Shown piece by piece: positions 27,047 through 36,038 of a stretch of DNA of 64,000 nt (position 1 is its first letter; the number at the start of each line of letters is the position of its first letter). The notes under the pieces are model-generated. The model was not told the DNA's origin. It did not search any database and saw only the letters and a program-made list of their open reading frames with translations. Both the position numbers and the translations under genes were made by a program. The DNA comes from an uncultured Oscillospiraceae bacterium (GTDB lineage Bacteria; Bacillota; Clostridia; Oscillospirales; Acutalibacteraceae), in contig CASEZK010000039.1 of assembly GCA_949292425.1 (NCBI GenBank), positions 1-64,000 on the forward strand, read 5' to 3'.

Positions 27047-28294
27047 ATGGATGATAAAAAAAATAAAGTAAAAAAGTATATACTAATGAAATTATTCTGT
27101 TTGTTTATGCTTATGCTTAGTGTTTTATATTCAGCTGCGAAGGAAAAATTTTTTCCGGCAGGCAAAAGTGTAAGCACTATAGTTAGTGCATCAAGTGCTG
27201 GAAAAACAGAAGAGATGAAAGCGGTTTGGGTTCCGTTTATGGACTTAGATTTAAAAGGAACTGATTATAGTGAAAGAGCTTTTAAAGAAAAATTTGATAA
27301 GATAGTTGATGATTGTAAAAACTTGAAATTAAATACTTTAATTGTCCATGTAAGGCCTTTTGGAGATGCTATGTATCTGTCAAAAATTTTTCCTAGTTCG
27401 CACATTGCGGTAGAAAAACAAGGCGATACATTGAAATTTGATCCGTTAAAATATATGATAGAAAAAACTCACAGTGAGAACATGCAATTTCACGCATGGG
27501 TAAATCCTTTAAGAATACAAATAGAGAATAAACCGGAATTTTTGGCTGAAAATAACCCATTTAACGCCTGGAAAAACAATATGGACCCTAAGACTGAAAA
27601 TTTTGTTGTGGATTTTGGCAATGAGAAGTATTATAACCCTGGGTATGCTGAAGTGAGGAAACTCATAATAGATGGCGTAAAAGAGGTTGTCTCGAATTAC
27701 GATGTGGACGGTATTCACTTTGATGATTATTTTTACACAGAAAATAAGCCGGACTTTGATGCCAAATGCTACAGTGAATATTTGAATCAAGCAACGCCGG
27801 GGGAGGCTTTACCTCTTGATAAATGGAGAATGGCAAATATAAATGCTTTAGTAGCAGGTACTTATAATGCTGTAAAATCGATAAAAAGCGATGTAGAATT
27901 TGGGATATCTCTGCAGTGTAACATGCTGAAGAACGCCGCAATAGGCGCAGATATTTATTCTTGGTGCCAATACAAGGGCTATGTTGATTACATTTGTCCG
28001 CAAATGTACGTAAATTTTGAGCATTGGTTTTTGCCATTTGACACGGCTATGAACGCCTGGAAAGATGTCCCTAGAAACAAGGACATAAAGCTTTACTGTG
28101 GGCTGGGAGTCTACAAAGCAGGTTCAGATGTCGACAGAGGAACGTGGAAGAACTCAAATGATATTTTGCAAAAAGAAGTGGAATATGCAAGAAAATCAGG
28201 CTGTGATGGGTTTATGCTATTTTGCTATGGATCATTGAAATTACCACAAAGCCAAGAGGAAGTTAACAATGTGATAAAGGCTCTTAACAGCTAG
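27047..28294 (+). CDS. GH10-like family hydrolase (GHL10, DUF187/YngK type)
   Basis: Secreted or anchored putative glycoside hydrolase. An N-terminal hydrophobic segment (about residues 13-30) precedes EMKAVWVPFMDLDL, LNTLIVHVRPFGDAMY, HAWVNPLRI, VDGIHFDDYFY (the conserved acidic motif of the family) and DYICPQMYVNF. ATG 27047 is preferred over TTG 27038 because AAAGGACGG is too close to the TTG. About 415 residues, one domain. The family is common in Clostridia; substrate is unknown, possibly cell-wall glycan. Confidence 0.85.
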   Translation: MDDKKNKVKKYILMKLFCLFMLMLSVLYSAAKEKFFPAGKSVSTIVSASSAGKTEEMKAVWVPFMDLDLKGTDYSERAFKEKFDKIVDDCKNLKLNTLIVHVRPFGDAMYLSKIFPSSHIAVEKQGDTLKFDPLKYMIEKTHSENMQFHAWVNPLRIQIENKPEFLAENNPFNAWKNNMDPKTENFVVDFGNEKYYNPGYAEVRKLIIDGVKEVVSNYDVDGIHFDDYFYTENKPDFDAKCYSEYLNQATPGEALPLDKWRMANINALVAGTYNAVKSIKSDVEFGISLQCNMLKNAAIGADIYSWCQYKGYVDYICPQMYVNFEHWFLPFDTAMNAWKDVPRNKDIKLYCGLGVYKAGSDVDRGTWKNSNDILQKEVEYARKSGCDGFMLFCYGSLKLPQSQEEVNNVIKALNS

Positions 28295-28295
28295 A

Positions 28296-29576
28296 CTATA
28301 GAACAACGCCAAAGCAGTGATTATTTTTTACACTTGCAAGTTTTACATTGTATATTTTACCAAGTAAATTTTTATCTGATTTGACAAGTACAGGAGTGTA
28401 GTTTTTTGAGTAACCTTCAATGAATTCTCCAATAGGCCGTTCAAACAAAACTTCTTCAATCTTATTTACTTGGCTTGCTAAGAATTCTGAATTTAACTTT
28501 TCTGCAATGGTAAGCATTGTTTTAGTCCGTGAGTTCTTAACTTGCGGGCTTATTTGATTTTTAAATTTTTCTGCACTTGTTCCAGGTCTTACAGAGTATG
28601 GAAAAACGTGAATTTTTGCAAAGTGAATTTTTTCTATAAAGTTAATAGATTTTAAAAATTCTTCGTCGCTTTCTCCTGAAAATCCAACCATCACGTCTGT
28701 AGTAACGGAAGGGTTTTCAAAGCTGTTTCTGAGATTTTGGACGATAGTTTCGTATTCTTTTGTAGTATAGTGTCGGTTCATCCTTTTTAAAGTTTCATCG
28801 CATCCACTTTGTAGCGACAAGTGAAACTGAGGGCATAGTTTTTCTATTTTTGCTAAATGCTTTATAAAATGTTCATCCATTTGTTCGGGTTCTAATGAAC
28901 CAAGTCGAACTCGTTTTATTTCTTTAACTGACGTAACAACTTCTATAGCGTCACAGAGGTTTTTGCCGATACCTTGGCCGTAACAAGAAAGATTTATGCC
29001 AACTAGCACAATTTCTTGATATCCATTTTTTGCAAGATTTTCTATTTCGTCTTTCAGCTTCTCAAGACTTTTTGACCTTACTCGACCCCTTGAGTACGGA
29101 ATGATACAATATGAGCAAAACCTGTTACATCCATCTTCAATCTTTACAAAAGCCCTTGTCCTGTCGTTAAAGTTTTCTATTTTGAAGTCATCGTATGTAT
29201 TCAAGAAATTTTCTATACGAGAGATTTTATCTCGAGAATCTACAAATTTCTTAACCGCATCTATTATATCGTTTTTGTTTGCGTTTCCTACTACTATATC
29301 GGCTTCTGGCCAAGCAGAAACCTTTTCAGGAAAAGCTTGTGGCATACAGCCTGTTAGTACTACTATGGATTTTGAATTTTCCTTTTTCACTTTATGTAAA
29401 ATCTTTCTAACTTTTTTATCGCTTTCAGCAGTGACAGTGCAAGAATTTACAATTATTATGTCTGATTCTTTTAAATCATTTGTTTTTTCAAATCCGTTTT
29501 TAATAAAATTTTCTAATATAGCTTGAGATTCATATTGATTTACTTTGCAACCGAGGGTAAAAATAAATACTTTCAT
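28296..29576 (-). CDS. mtaB: tRNA t6A37 methylthiotransferase MtaB
   Basis: Radical SAM enzyme adding a methylthio group to t6A37 of tRNA. The N-terminal domain has FTLGCKVNQYES (the MtaB-specific first Cys), VNSCTVT and LTGCMPQ. The radical SAM cluster is GCNRFCSYCIIPY; RGRVRSKS follows, and a C-terminal TRAM-like region. 426 residues, normal. It converges with the GH10-like gene with one base between stops (both TAG). Confidence 0.95.
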   Translation of the reverse strand: MKVFIFTLGCKVNQYESQAILENFIKNGFEKTNDLKESDIIIVNSCTVTAESDKKVRKILHKVKKENSKSIVVLTGCMPQAFPEKVSAWPEADIVVGNANKNDIIDAVKKFVDSRDKISRIENFLNTYDDFKIENFNDRTRAFVKIEDGCNRFCSYCIIPYSRGRVRSKSLEKLKDEIENLAKNGYQEIVLVGINLSCYGQGIGKNLCDAIEVVTSVKEIKRVRLGSLEPEQMDEHFIKHLAKIEKLCPQFHLSLQSGCDETLKRMNRHYTTKEYETIVQNLRNSFENPSVTTDVMVGFSGESDEEFLKSINFIEKIHFAKIHVFPYSVRPGTSAEKFKNQISPQVKNSRTKTMLTIAEKLNSEFLASQVNKIEEVLFERPIGEFIEGYSKNYTPVLVKSDKNLLGKIYNVKLASVKNNHCFGVVL

Positions 29577-29712
29577 TACTTTCTCCTAAAATTCGAGATT
29601 TTTTTGTTTTTTTTGTCAGTTCATATAAAGTTAGTTTTATAGGCTTGACCTAATGAACTAATGCTGCTAACATAGATATAAATACTGAGTTTTACATTTT
29701 GGGAGGCACGAT

Positions 29713-29946
29713 ATGTATAAAGAAGACATTATACTATCTGATATTGAAACCGTAAAAAACTTTGTCACTTTTGCCAATAAGTTTGATTTCCCTGTAAATT
29801 TAATTTCAGAACGGCATGTCATAAACGGCAAATCCATAATGGGAATATTCAGCTTAGATCTTTCACAGCCGCTACAGGTTGAAGTGGATGAAAGCTTTCC
29901 TGTTGAATTTAAAGAACAAATTAAAGCCTTTAGGGTAATAAAATAA
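29713..29946 (+). CDS. HPr-fold protein lacking the phosphorylation sites
   Basis: 77 residues. KNFVTFANKFDFPV and NGKSIMGIFSLDL align with HPr (QFVKEAKKFDSDI and NGKSASAKSLFKLQ). At the position of the phospho-accepting His15 there is Asp, the following Arg17 is Glu, and Ser46 is replaced by Gly. It therefore cannot take part in PTS phosphotransfer in the usual way. SD TTGGGAGG before the ATG. It may be a binding or regulatory homologue; function unknown. Confidence 0.7.
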   Translation: MYKEDIILSDIETVKNFVTFANKFDFPVNLISERHVINGKSIMGIFSLDLSQPLQVEVDESFPVEFKEQIKAFRVIK

Positions 29947-30096
29947 AAAATATAGTTGATTTTTGATTAGTTAAGCTGTTTTATTAAAACATAAAAACCT
30001 TATAAATTCAAATATTTTTCAGGAACATCACTTTGTACTTTAATTACAGGGTGGTGTTAAAATTTTATTTAATAAAAATTAAAATGTTTATTTTGC

Positions 30097-30125
30097 TTGA
30101 TTTTTAAATGTAATTATGATAAAAT
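30097..30125 (+). promoter_or_regulatory. Sigma-A promoter of the dockerin gene
   Basis: TTGATT at 30097 and TAAAAT at 30120 with a 17-bp spacer. Confidence 0.6.
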
Positions 30126-30157
30126 ATAGCAAGTTTATTTAAAAAGAAGGAATGTTT

Positions 30158-31654
30158 ATGAGGAAACCTAAAAAAGGTAAAGCTGTAATAACCTGTGTGG
30201 CACTTTTAGTAGCTCTCTGTTTTCACTTATTTGCAAACATCAAAACCACACCGAATTGCTCCGCAGGCGAGATAGATTCAAGTGCTTACTTTTCTTCAGA
30301 CAACTCTAAAATTGAATTGTTACCCGATAATTTAGGTGGTTTTTATATTGTTAGTGCAGACACCGCTAATACAAAATTATCTTACTTTGATGGTAATACC
30401 ATAAGCTCATCTCTTACTTTAGACTTTAAGTATATTTCTGCAGTCTCTGATGGCAATTATATTTATATTTTTCATAGTTTAGATAGGGGAAAAAAAGTTA
30501 AAAAATATAAGTATGAAAATGGTAAGTTTACAGGACCAGAAAGTGAGCTAACTGCAGATGATTGGATAAATTTTTCAGCTGCTAATAATTTCGTATTTTC
30601 TTTTGTTAGTTACAAAAACCAAAAGAAAGATTTGGTGGTATATGACAGAGAAGAAGGAATAAATAAAGTATTTGAAAACTGCAACCAATTTGCCATAAAC
30701 TCCTCCAAAAGCAAATTATATGTTCAAGAAAATGATAATAATTACCTATTAGCTTACAATATAGATGAAGCTGGCGTGTCATCTGAGAGCGAGAATATAG
30801 CTCCCAAAAATGGTAACAAAGATAATTTACCCGATAACCTTATGCATTTTTTAAGCGATGATATAGTGGCAACAAACACAGGGAAATATTTTAAATTGGA
30901 CAGTGAAAATTATACCATAGAGCACATTTTAAGTGTTAATGTTTTAGATTTGAGTGTGGACTTTTGTTCTGCTGTATATAAAGCTGATAGTAAAAATTAC
31001 ATAGCCGCACTGACAAGTAACAACATCGTCACTTTCTACGACATAGATGATAGTCTTACAGCAAAATATAAAGTGGAATTAGACACCCAGGATAAAATCG
31101 TATTTATCTGCACTTCTGGTTCTAAGACGATTTTAGTTTGGAAAAATGATGCCTACCTAAAAGCTAAAATACTAGACAAAAATAATCTAATAGAGATAAA
31201 AAATGATACAGACCCTGAGCCAGGCAATCCTTTGGACTTTGAGCCTGTTGTTAAAGCGTTAAACGATGCATACACTTTGAGTGAAAGTGAGCGCGTATAT
31301 ATTCCATTGTCTGAAACTATCAGCAAAGTAAAGGACAATTTAAATTTAAGTGGTTACAGTATAGAATTTAAAAATTATGTAGGAAAAGCTATCACGAGCG
31401 GGAAGCTTGGTACTGGCAGTGTCGCAATTTTCTCTAAAGATGGCAAAACTGCAGAGTTTATTTTCATAGTAAAAGGCGATATTACAGGTGAAGGTAACGC
31501 TAACAGCCGCGACGTTGATTGTATGTATAATCACATTTTTGGGAAATCTTCACTTAGCGAAATAAATTCAAAAGCTGCAGATATAAACAATGATGGTGTC
31601 GTCGATACTTTAGATTTATTGCTTTTAAGTAAAATGGTTTCCAGCTCATCCTAA
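30158..31654 (+). CDS. Secreted protein with C-terminal type I dockerin
   Basis: About 498 residues. ATG 30158 is preferred (AAGGA with 7-nt spacing) over the ATG six bases earlier. A signal peptide covers about 1-30. The centre (30-370) is Asp/Asn/Lys-rich with repeating short beta-strand patterns (YLVYDREE-type) that could form a propeller; no known domain is recognised. The end (about 440-498) is a dockerin: GDITGEGNANSRDVDCM and ADINNDGVVDTLDLLLLS are the paired calcium-binding repeats. Such proteins attach to cohesins of cellulosomes or related surface complexes. No cohesin gene lies in this window. Confidence 0.8.
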   Translation: MRKPKKGKAVITCVALLVALCFHLFANIKTTPNCSAGEIDSSAYFSSDNSKIELLPDNLGGFYIVSADTANTKLSYFDGNTISSSLTLDFKYISAVSDGNYIYIFHSLDRGKKVKKYKYENGKFTGPESELTADDWINFSAANNFVFSFVSYKNQKKDLVVYDREEGINKVFENCNQFAINSSKSKLYVQENDNNYLLAYNIDEAGVSSESENIAPKNGNKDNLPDNLMHFLSDDIVATNTGKYFKLDSENYTIEHILSVNVLDLSVDFCSAVYKADSKNYIAALTSNNIVTFYDIDDSLTAKYKVELDTQDKIVFICTSGSKTILVWKNDAYLKAKILDKNNLIEIKNDTDPEPGNPLDFEPVVKALNDAYTLSESERVYIPLSETISKVKDNLNLSGYSIEFKNYVGKAITSGKLGTGSVAIFSKDGKTAEFIFIVKGDITGEGNANSRDVDCMYNHIFGKSSLSEINSKAADINNDGVVDTLDLLLLSKMVSSSS

Positions 31655-31684
31655 TTTGAGAAAAAATATAAAGGAGAAATGAAA

Positions 31685-32869
31685 ATGGACTGTTTAATTA
31701 CACTTTACAATGACGAACAAATGTATAATTTAATAGTAATATTTTCATTTATGCCCAAAAAAGTCATCCTGCTTTACGATAAAAATTATACCGATAATAA
31801 AAATATGGAGAATTTAAAAAATGCTTGTAAGTCTAAAATACATAATATAGAATTTGAATGCGTAAATTTTGACAGCTCAAACATAGACAAAGTGGTAAAC
31901 ACTTGTACCTGGATAATCCACAGGAATACAAATTGCTATTTCGATATAACAGGTGCAAGTGAGCTGGGAGTTATTGGGGCATATTTGGCTTGTAAAAAAA
32001 CTTTTACACCCGTATTTAAAATACAACTCCTTGAAAATAAATTGATAAATATTTACGGTTGTCACTCTCTTGAAAAAAATTTTAAATACCCAAAATTGAC
32101 TATAGACACTGTTTTTGCCGCTAGAGGTGCATTTCTTTCTGGAAACAACCATCCCACTCCGCCACGTCATTTATTTAATAGCATATTGAACTTTTGTAAC
32201 GAGGTTTTTAAAGATATAGCTGCATGGAAAGACCTTTGTTATTACTTACAAACAGGAAGGGCAAAGTTTCCTCAAACCGGCAGGCCAAATTTTTTTGAAG
32301 CACCAAAAAGAATTAACATATCTAAAAGTAACGTAACTTTCTCAGGAGAAGCCCTGTTGAGAAAAGCTGAAAAATTAAGCCTTATACATCAATTAAATTT
32401 AAATAACCAAAAAGTATCGTTCTATTTTAAAAACGACACCATAAAAAGATATATGACAGACTTTGGAGTGTGGCTTGAGCTGTACTGTTTTATAAAACTT
32501 GAACAATGCGGTTTGTTTCATGATGTTCGCCTCAGTGTAAAAATAGACTGGAATAAATCTGAAAATAGTTTAATTGAAATCGTCAATGAAATTGACGTTA
32601 CGTTTTTTTATAAAACAAGGCCATGTTTTTTATCGTGCAAGTTATCCGAGCCTTCTTCTGATGCACTGCAAGAGTTAAGTGTATATCCTTTTTATTTCGG
32701 CGGCAAAAACTCAAGGTCCATTCTAACTGTCTTAAGCAATGTAAATAGGGGAAATTCGTACCTTTACAAACGTGCAAAAAGTATGCAAATTTCTATGATA
32801 GATGGCAATGATATAAAAAATAACAAATTTATCGATGCCATAAAAAAAGCTTTGTGTATAGAAGGATAA
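31685..32869 (+). CDS. CARF-nuclease of the Card1/Can2 (DUF1887) family
   Basis: About 394 residues. The N-terminal CARF-like fold shows CLITLYNDEQMYN and the ring-nucleotide motif CYFDITGASELGVIGAYLA (about 85-104). The C-terminal PD-(D/E)XK nuclease shows WLELYCF (Glu), EIVNEIDVTFF (Asp) and CFLSCK (Lys), followed by ALQELSVYPFYFGG. In Card1 these residues cut nucleic acid after cyclic tetra-adenylate binding. The usual E-x-K is S-C-K here, as in some relatives. No cas10, csm, cmr or CRISPR array is in the window. ATG 31685 fits AAGGAG better than ATG 31679. It sits just before tRNA-Leu. Confidence 0.78.
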   Translation: MDCLITLYNDEQMYNLIVIFSFMPKKVILLYDKNYTDNKNMENLKNACKSKIHNIEFECVNFDSSNIDKVVNTCTWIIHRNTNCYFDITGASELGVIGAYLACKKTFTPVFKIQLLENKLINIYGCHSLEKNFKYPKLTIDTVFAARGAFLSGNNHPTPPRHLFNSILNFCNEVFKDIAAWKDLCYYLQTGRAKFPQTGRPNFFEAPKRINISKSNVTFSGEALLRKAEKLSLIHQLNLNNQKVSFYFKNDTIKRYMTDFGVWLELYCFIKLEQCGLFHDVRLSVKIDWNKSENSLIEIVNEIDVTFFYKTRPCFLSCKLSEPSSDALQELSVYPFYFGGKNSRSILTVLSNVNRGNSYLYKRAKSMQISMIDGNDIKNNKFIDAIKKALCIEG

Positions 32870-32939
32870 TCTTATAAAAAAATCAAATAGCTATTGAAAT
32901 TTCAAAAAATCTGTTGTAAAATAAGCTTGTAATAATTTT

Positions 32940-33026
32940 GCCGGTGTGTTGGAATTGGCAGACGAGACGGACTCAAAATCCGTTGGTGGCAACACCGTGT
33001 GGGTTCGAGTCCCACCACCGGTACCA
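32940..33026 (+). tRNA. tRNA-Leu (anticodon CAA)
   Basis: 87 nt with encoded CCA. Acceptor GCCGGTG/CACCGGT, anticodon stem ACGGA/TCCGT with loop CTCAAAA, a long variable arm as in leucine tRNAs, and the T arm GTGGGTTCGAGTCCCAC. Confidence 0.96.
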
Positions 33027-33075
33027 CTGTGGAGTACTATAAGGGGCATGGAATGTTTTTATGGTTCTCCTTTTG

Positions 33076-33113
33076 AAGAGTAGATTGTTTAACAGGCCAT
33101 CTGCTCTTTTTTT
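33076..33113 (+). terminator. Terminator after tRNA-Leu
   Basis: AGAGTAGAT pairs with ATCTGCTCT, followed by seven T. Confidence 0.7.
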
Positions 33114-33178
33114 GTGCGTCCAAAAGATTTTTTGTAACCGTCTTTTTGTGGCCGGGTCAATTTTGGAATCTGCACTTG

Positions 33179-33364
33179 TCATAGCATATTATAATAAATC
33201 TCTATTTTTTGAACTTTTTCTCTGTGATGCACTACGATTTTGTCAATAAACTCATGCAGGATATCTGGTGTTAGTTCCTCTATGCTTGAATATTTTCTCA
33301 CAATTTGCAAGAAACCATCTGAATTCAACTCATGCTCTTTTTCTTCAGCAACTACTTTCTTCAT
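33179..33364 (-). pseudogene. Serine-recombinase C-terminal remnant (DUF4368 type)
   Basis: The 61 residues read GFLQIVRKYSSIEELTPDIL, then HEFIDKIVVHHREKVQKIEIYYNML. This matches the last part of large serine recombinases of mobile elements in Clostridia (ELT..IL..F(I/V)..I.VH......I.IYY). The resolvase catalytic domain is absent and no upstream continuation is visible, so it is a fragment. It lies between tRNA-Leu and the nitrogenase-like operon and marks a former mobile-element boundary. Confidence 0.7.
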
Positions 33365-33510
33365 GTGTTTTATTCGTATTTTTAAAAAGTTTTAAAAATC
33401 TAGTTTTACGATAAGTTACTTTATCATTTTAAATTCAAGTAAACATTAGTTGAATTATTTTACAGAAACTTGTTCTAATCCCTAAAGTTAATAATGTGAA
33501 CAGAGTTTTT

Positions 33511-34695
33511 TTAAGGCTTTCCTATCCACGTGCAAAGATAATCTATATGCACCAAAGATTTTTGAACTTTTGATCTACGATAATCCTGTGCAAACTTTCC
33601 ACTGTAGTCTCTTGGGCAATTTGGTTCTTTTACATATATATTTCGTTCATCGTTTTTAAGGTAATTTATCAAATAAGCACTTGCCGTACATCCACCACCA
33701 CATGTTTTTATTTTTTCGCAATCTTTGCAGCCTTCTATGTATTCAGGGTTTTTGTTTCTTCTTCTAAACTCTTTGAAAGGTTCTGACTGTATGATATCTA
33801 AGATATCGTCTTCTAAAAGGTTCCCGGCTTTGTAGTCGTGCAAGTAAACGCAAGGCGAAACTGGTATTTTGCCATCTGGAGTTATAGAGTGTATCCGTAA
33901 TGAAGTTCTTCCACAAGGGCACCTTTTAGACTCCTCACTATTTACCATCGAATTAAGCCGAGGTTCTGTTATATCTAAAGTTTCACATCTGCTCAGCAAG
34001 TAGCTGTAGTTTTCGTAAAAAGCATCCAAATCAACAATTTGGTCAACGTGCTCTTTTTTCACTGGCTTCAACATGTTGAATCTAATATTAGCGCCATATC
34101 TTTTAGCCAAATTTATTAGTTCATCAATCCTGTCTCTTGTAAAGTTCCACTTCATGGCACACATTATTATTGTTCTTTCCAAATTATGTTTCTTTGCTAT
34201 CTCTAAGGACCGAATCGCTAAATCGTACACAGACGCACCTCTGTTTTTATCGTGTTCCTCTTTTATGGGAGAGTCCAAACTCACATCTACGTCATTTAGC
34301 AAATCAAACGCTTCTTTGTCTTCCTCTAGAAGTTTAATGAGCGTGATACCTGCGGTTGTTATGCCTACATTAGCTCCTATAGATTTTAATTTTCTCAATA
34401 TGTACGGCAAAATTGATTTTCCATTAATTCCATTTGTGTACCACGGTTCGTTTCCACCCAGGTTAACGGTTTTTACATTTAGCTTCTCTATTTGGCTAAC
34501 TACTCTGTCTACCATTGCTTCCGATATATCCATACCCCTGTCCCTAACTGTTAAAGAATAGCATTGCTCACAGTTGCATGGACAAGCGTTACCTAAGCTC
34601 CAACCTATGTTGTTGATTTCACAATCGCATTCTTTTAGCTCCGGATGTTTAACTGCTTCCTCAAAGCCTTTTGTAGTAAATATCAAATTAATCAC
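33511..34695 (-). CDS. Radical SAM/SPASM enzyme, last gene of the nitrogenase-like operon
   Basis: 394 residues. The radical SAM cluster is CPCNCEQC (Cys38, 42, 45). VNLGGNEPWY is the position of the usual GGEP. A C-terminal SPASM region has RCPCGRTS, VSPCVYLHDY, GCKDCEKIKTCGGGC and NCPRDY, enough cysteines for two auxiliary [4Fe-4S] clusters. SPASM enzymes usually modify peptides (thioether, epimer or crosslink), but some act on other substrates. The start is probably GTG 34695, 11 bp after the NifK-like stop, with a weak SD. It is not NifB. Its function is unknown; context links it to the nitrogenase-like enzyme. Confidence 0.85.
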   Translation of the reverse strand: MINLIFTTKGFEEAVKHPELKECDCEINNIGWSLGNACPCNCEQCYSLTVRDRGMDISEAMVDRVVSQIEKLNVKTVNLGGNEPWYTNGINGKSILPYILRKLKSIGANVGITTAGITLIKLLEEDKEAFDLLNDVDVSLDSPIKEEHDKNRGASVYDLAIRSLEIAKKHNLERTIIMCAMKWNFTRDRIDELINLAKRYGANIRFNMLKPVKKEHVDQIVDLDAFYENYSYLLSRCETLDITEPRLNSMVNSEESKRCPCGRTSLRIHSITPDGKIPVSPCVYLHDYKAGNLLEDDILDIIQSEPFKEFRRRNKNPEYIEGCKDCEKIKTCGGGCTASAYLINYLKNDERNIYVKEPNCPRDYSGKFAQDYRRSKVQKSLVHIDYLCTWIGKP

Positions 34696-34706
34696 GACCT
34701 TTTCAA

Positions 34707-36038
34707 TTATTTTTTTAAGCTTTCCAGTTTTTTTATTACACTTTCTCTTCTAAGTGCTTTTTTGTTTAATAAATTAAATATTTGTGTGCTCATGTTAAGT
34801 ACTCCGTCAAATCCTAAAGTAGGTGAATTAAAGTTATAATGCTTTTCAAAAAGTGGCAAACTGTACTCCAAAGTTGGAATGTCTAGCTCGTCAAGATCTC
34901 TAGATTCTATTGAACTTCCAATGCAAAAATCTACGTAGTTGTCCCTTAAAGTTTCTTTTATCTGTCCTCTCGTACAAGCTTCAATAACAATAGGCTCATA
35001 CTGCAAAGTACTATTTTTTGCAATTAAGTCTAAGATTTTTTCTTTGCTTTCGTTTAAATTGGAATTATATATTCCTATAAGCACTGGTTCCATCCCAAAC
35101 TCTAAAATCATAGGCAATAAGCTTTTTATAGACTGCCAGTCTGACACTACCGCTACTTTTTTACCTGTCATCTTATGAATAGTATTTTGAACTTTCGGAA
35201 TAACTCTAGAAAGTTCTCTTTTTATGAAAATTTTTGCTGTTTCTTTTCTTTGTGTGGCATTTGCTATACAGTTTATGAAATCTATCGTTTTTTCTAAACC
35301 TATAGGCAAATCACAAAATATATTTTCTTGACCAACTTCATGCTGCAAATATTTTGAGCATTTTTCTCCATAAGGGAAAATAATATTATATTTAGCTTGC
35401 GAGAACTTTTCTAATTCTCCATAAGTATCTCCTGAAAAAAATACAGCGTTTACTTTTAAATCCAACTTGTCCAATATTTTTTTTAATTCCTCAATATTTC
35501 CGTTTTCATCTTCTTCATATCTTGAAAACATATACCCCACTATATTTACTCTGTCTGAGTACTTTTCCTTATGTATGGACAAAGATTTAACGGTTTCTAA
35601 GATTGTATCACTAAAACCTTCGTAAAAGTCACCTCGAAACCCGGGCGAATTAATCGGTATAATTTTTTTACTACTGTTTTTTACTTGCGGAATCACCAAG
35701 TTATAATCTATACCTACAATTTCAGGTGCACAGCTTGTTAATATAAACACAATTTTTCCATCGTAGCGAGTGCAAGTGTCTTCAACAAAATCTACAAGTT
35801 TATTTTCTGTTCCAAATACCACATCCTTATCTATCAAATTAGTCGACAGTGTAGCTTTAAAATTGTTTGAATTATCGTGCATGGACCAAAGGTATAATAT
35901 TCTTCTTTGGCAACCTGATGGAGTGTGCAAAACAATTATGCTATCCTTAATACCGTACGCTGCACAATAGGCTCCAAAGAAATAACAATAACTTACTGCA
36001 CTGTCGACATTATTTTGAAAGGCTAAATCTTGCATCAT
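34707..36038 (-). CDS. Nitrogenase component-1-like protein, K-type subunit
   Basis: About 443 residues. ATG 36038 overlaps the D-like stop as ATGA and follows AAGGAG. Equivalents of all three NifK P-cluster cysteines are seen: SYCYFFGAYC (Cys18), TPSGCQRR (Cys43) and LTSCAPEIVGID (Cys103, compare TTCMAEVIGDD). INSPGFRGDFYEGF matches the NifK HTPSFVGSH...GWDN region. As in NifK, no cofactor-ligating Cys/His pair is evident. It should pair with the D-like subunit as a heterotetramer with P-cluster-type centres. It could be NifN-like, but the partner has cofactor ligands typical of a catalytic D subunit. Confidence 0.85.
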   Translation of the reverse strand: MMQDLAFQNNVDSAVSYCYFFGAYCAAYGIKDSIIVLHTPSGCQRRILYLWSMHDNSNNFKATLSTNLIDKDVVFGTENKLVDFVEDTCTRYDGKIVFILTSCAPEIVGIDYNLVIPQVKNSSKKIIPINSPGFRGDFYEGFSDTILETVKSLSIHKEKYSDRVNIVGYMFSRYEEDENGNIEELKKILDKLDLKVNAVFFSGDTYGELEKFSQAKYNIIFPYGEKCSKYLQHEVGQENIFCDLPIGLEKTIDFINCIANATQRKETAKIFIKRELSRVIPKVQNTIHKMTGKKVAVVSDWQSIKSLLPMILEFGMEPVLIGIYNSNLNESKEKILDLIAKNSTLQYEPIVIEACTRGQIKETLRDNYVDFCIGSSIESRDLDELDIPTLEYSLPLFEKHYNFNSPTLGFDGVLNMSTQIFNLLNKKALRRESVIKKLESLKK

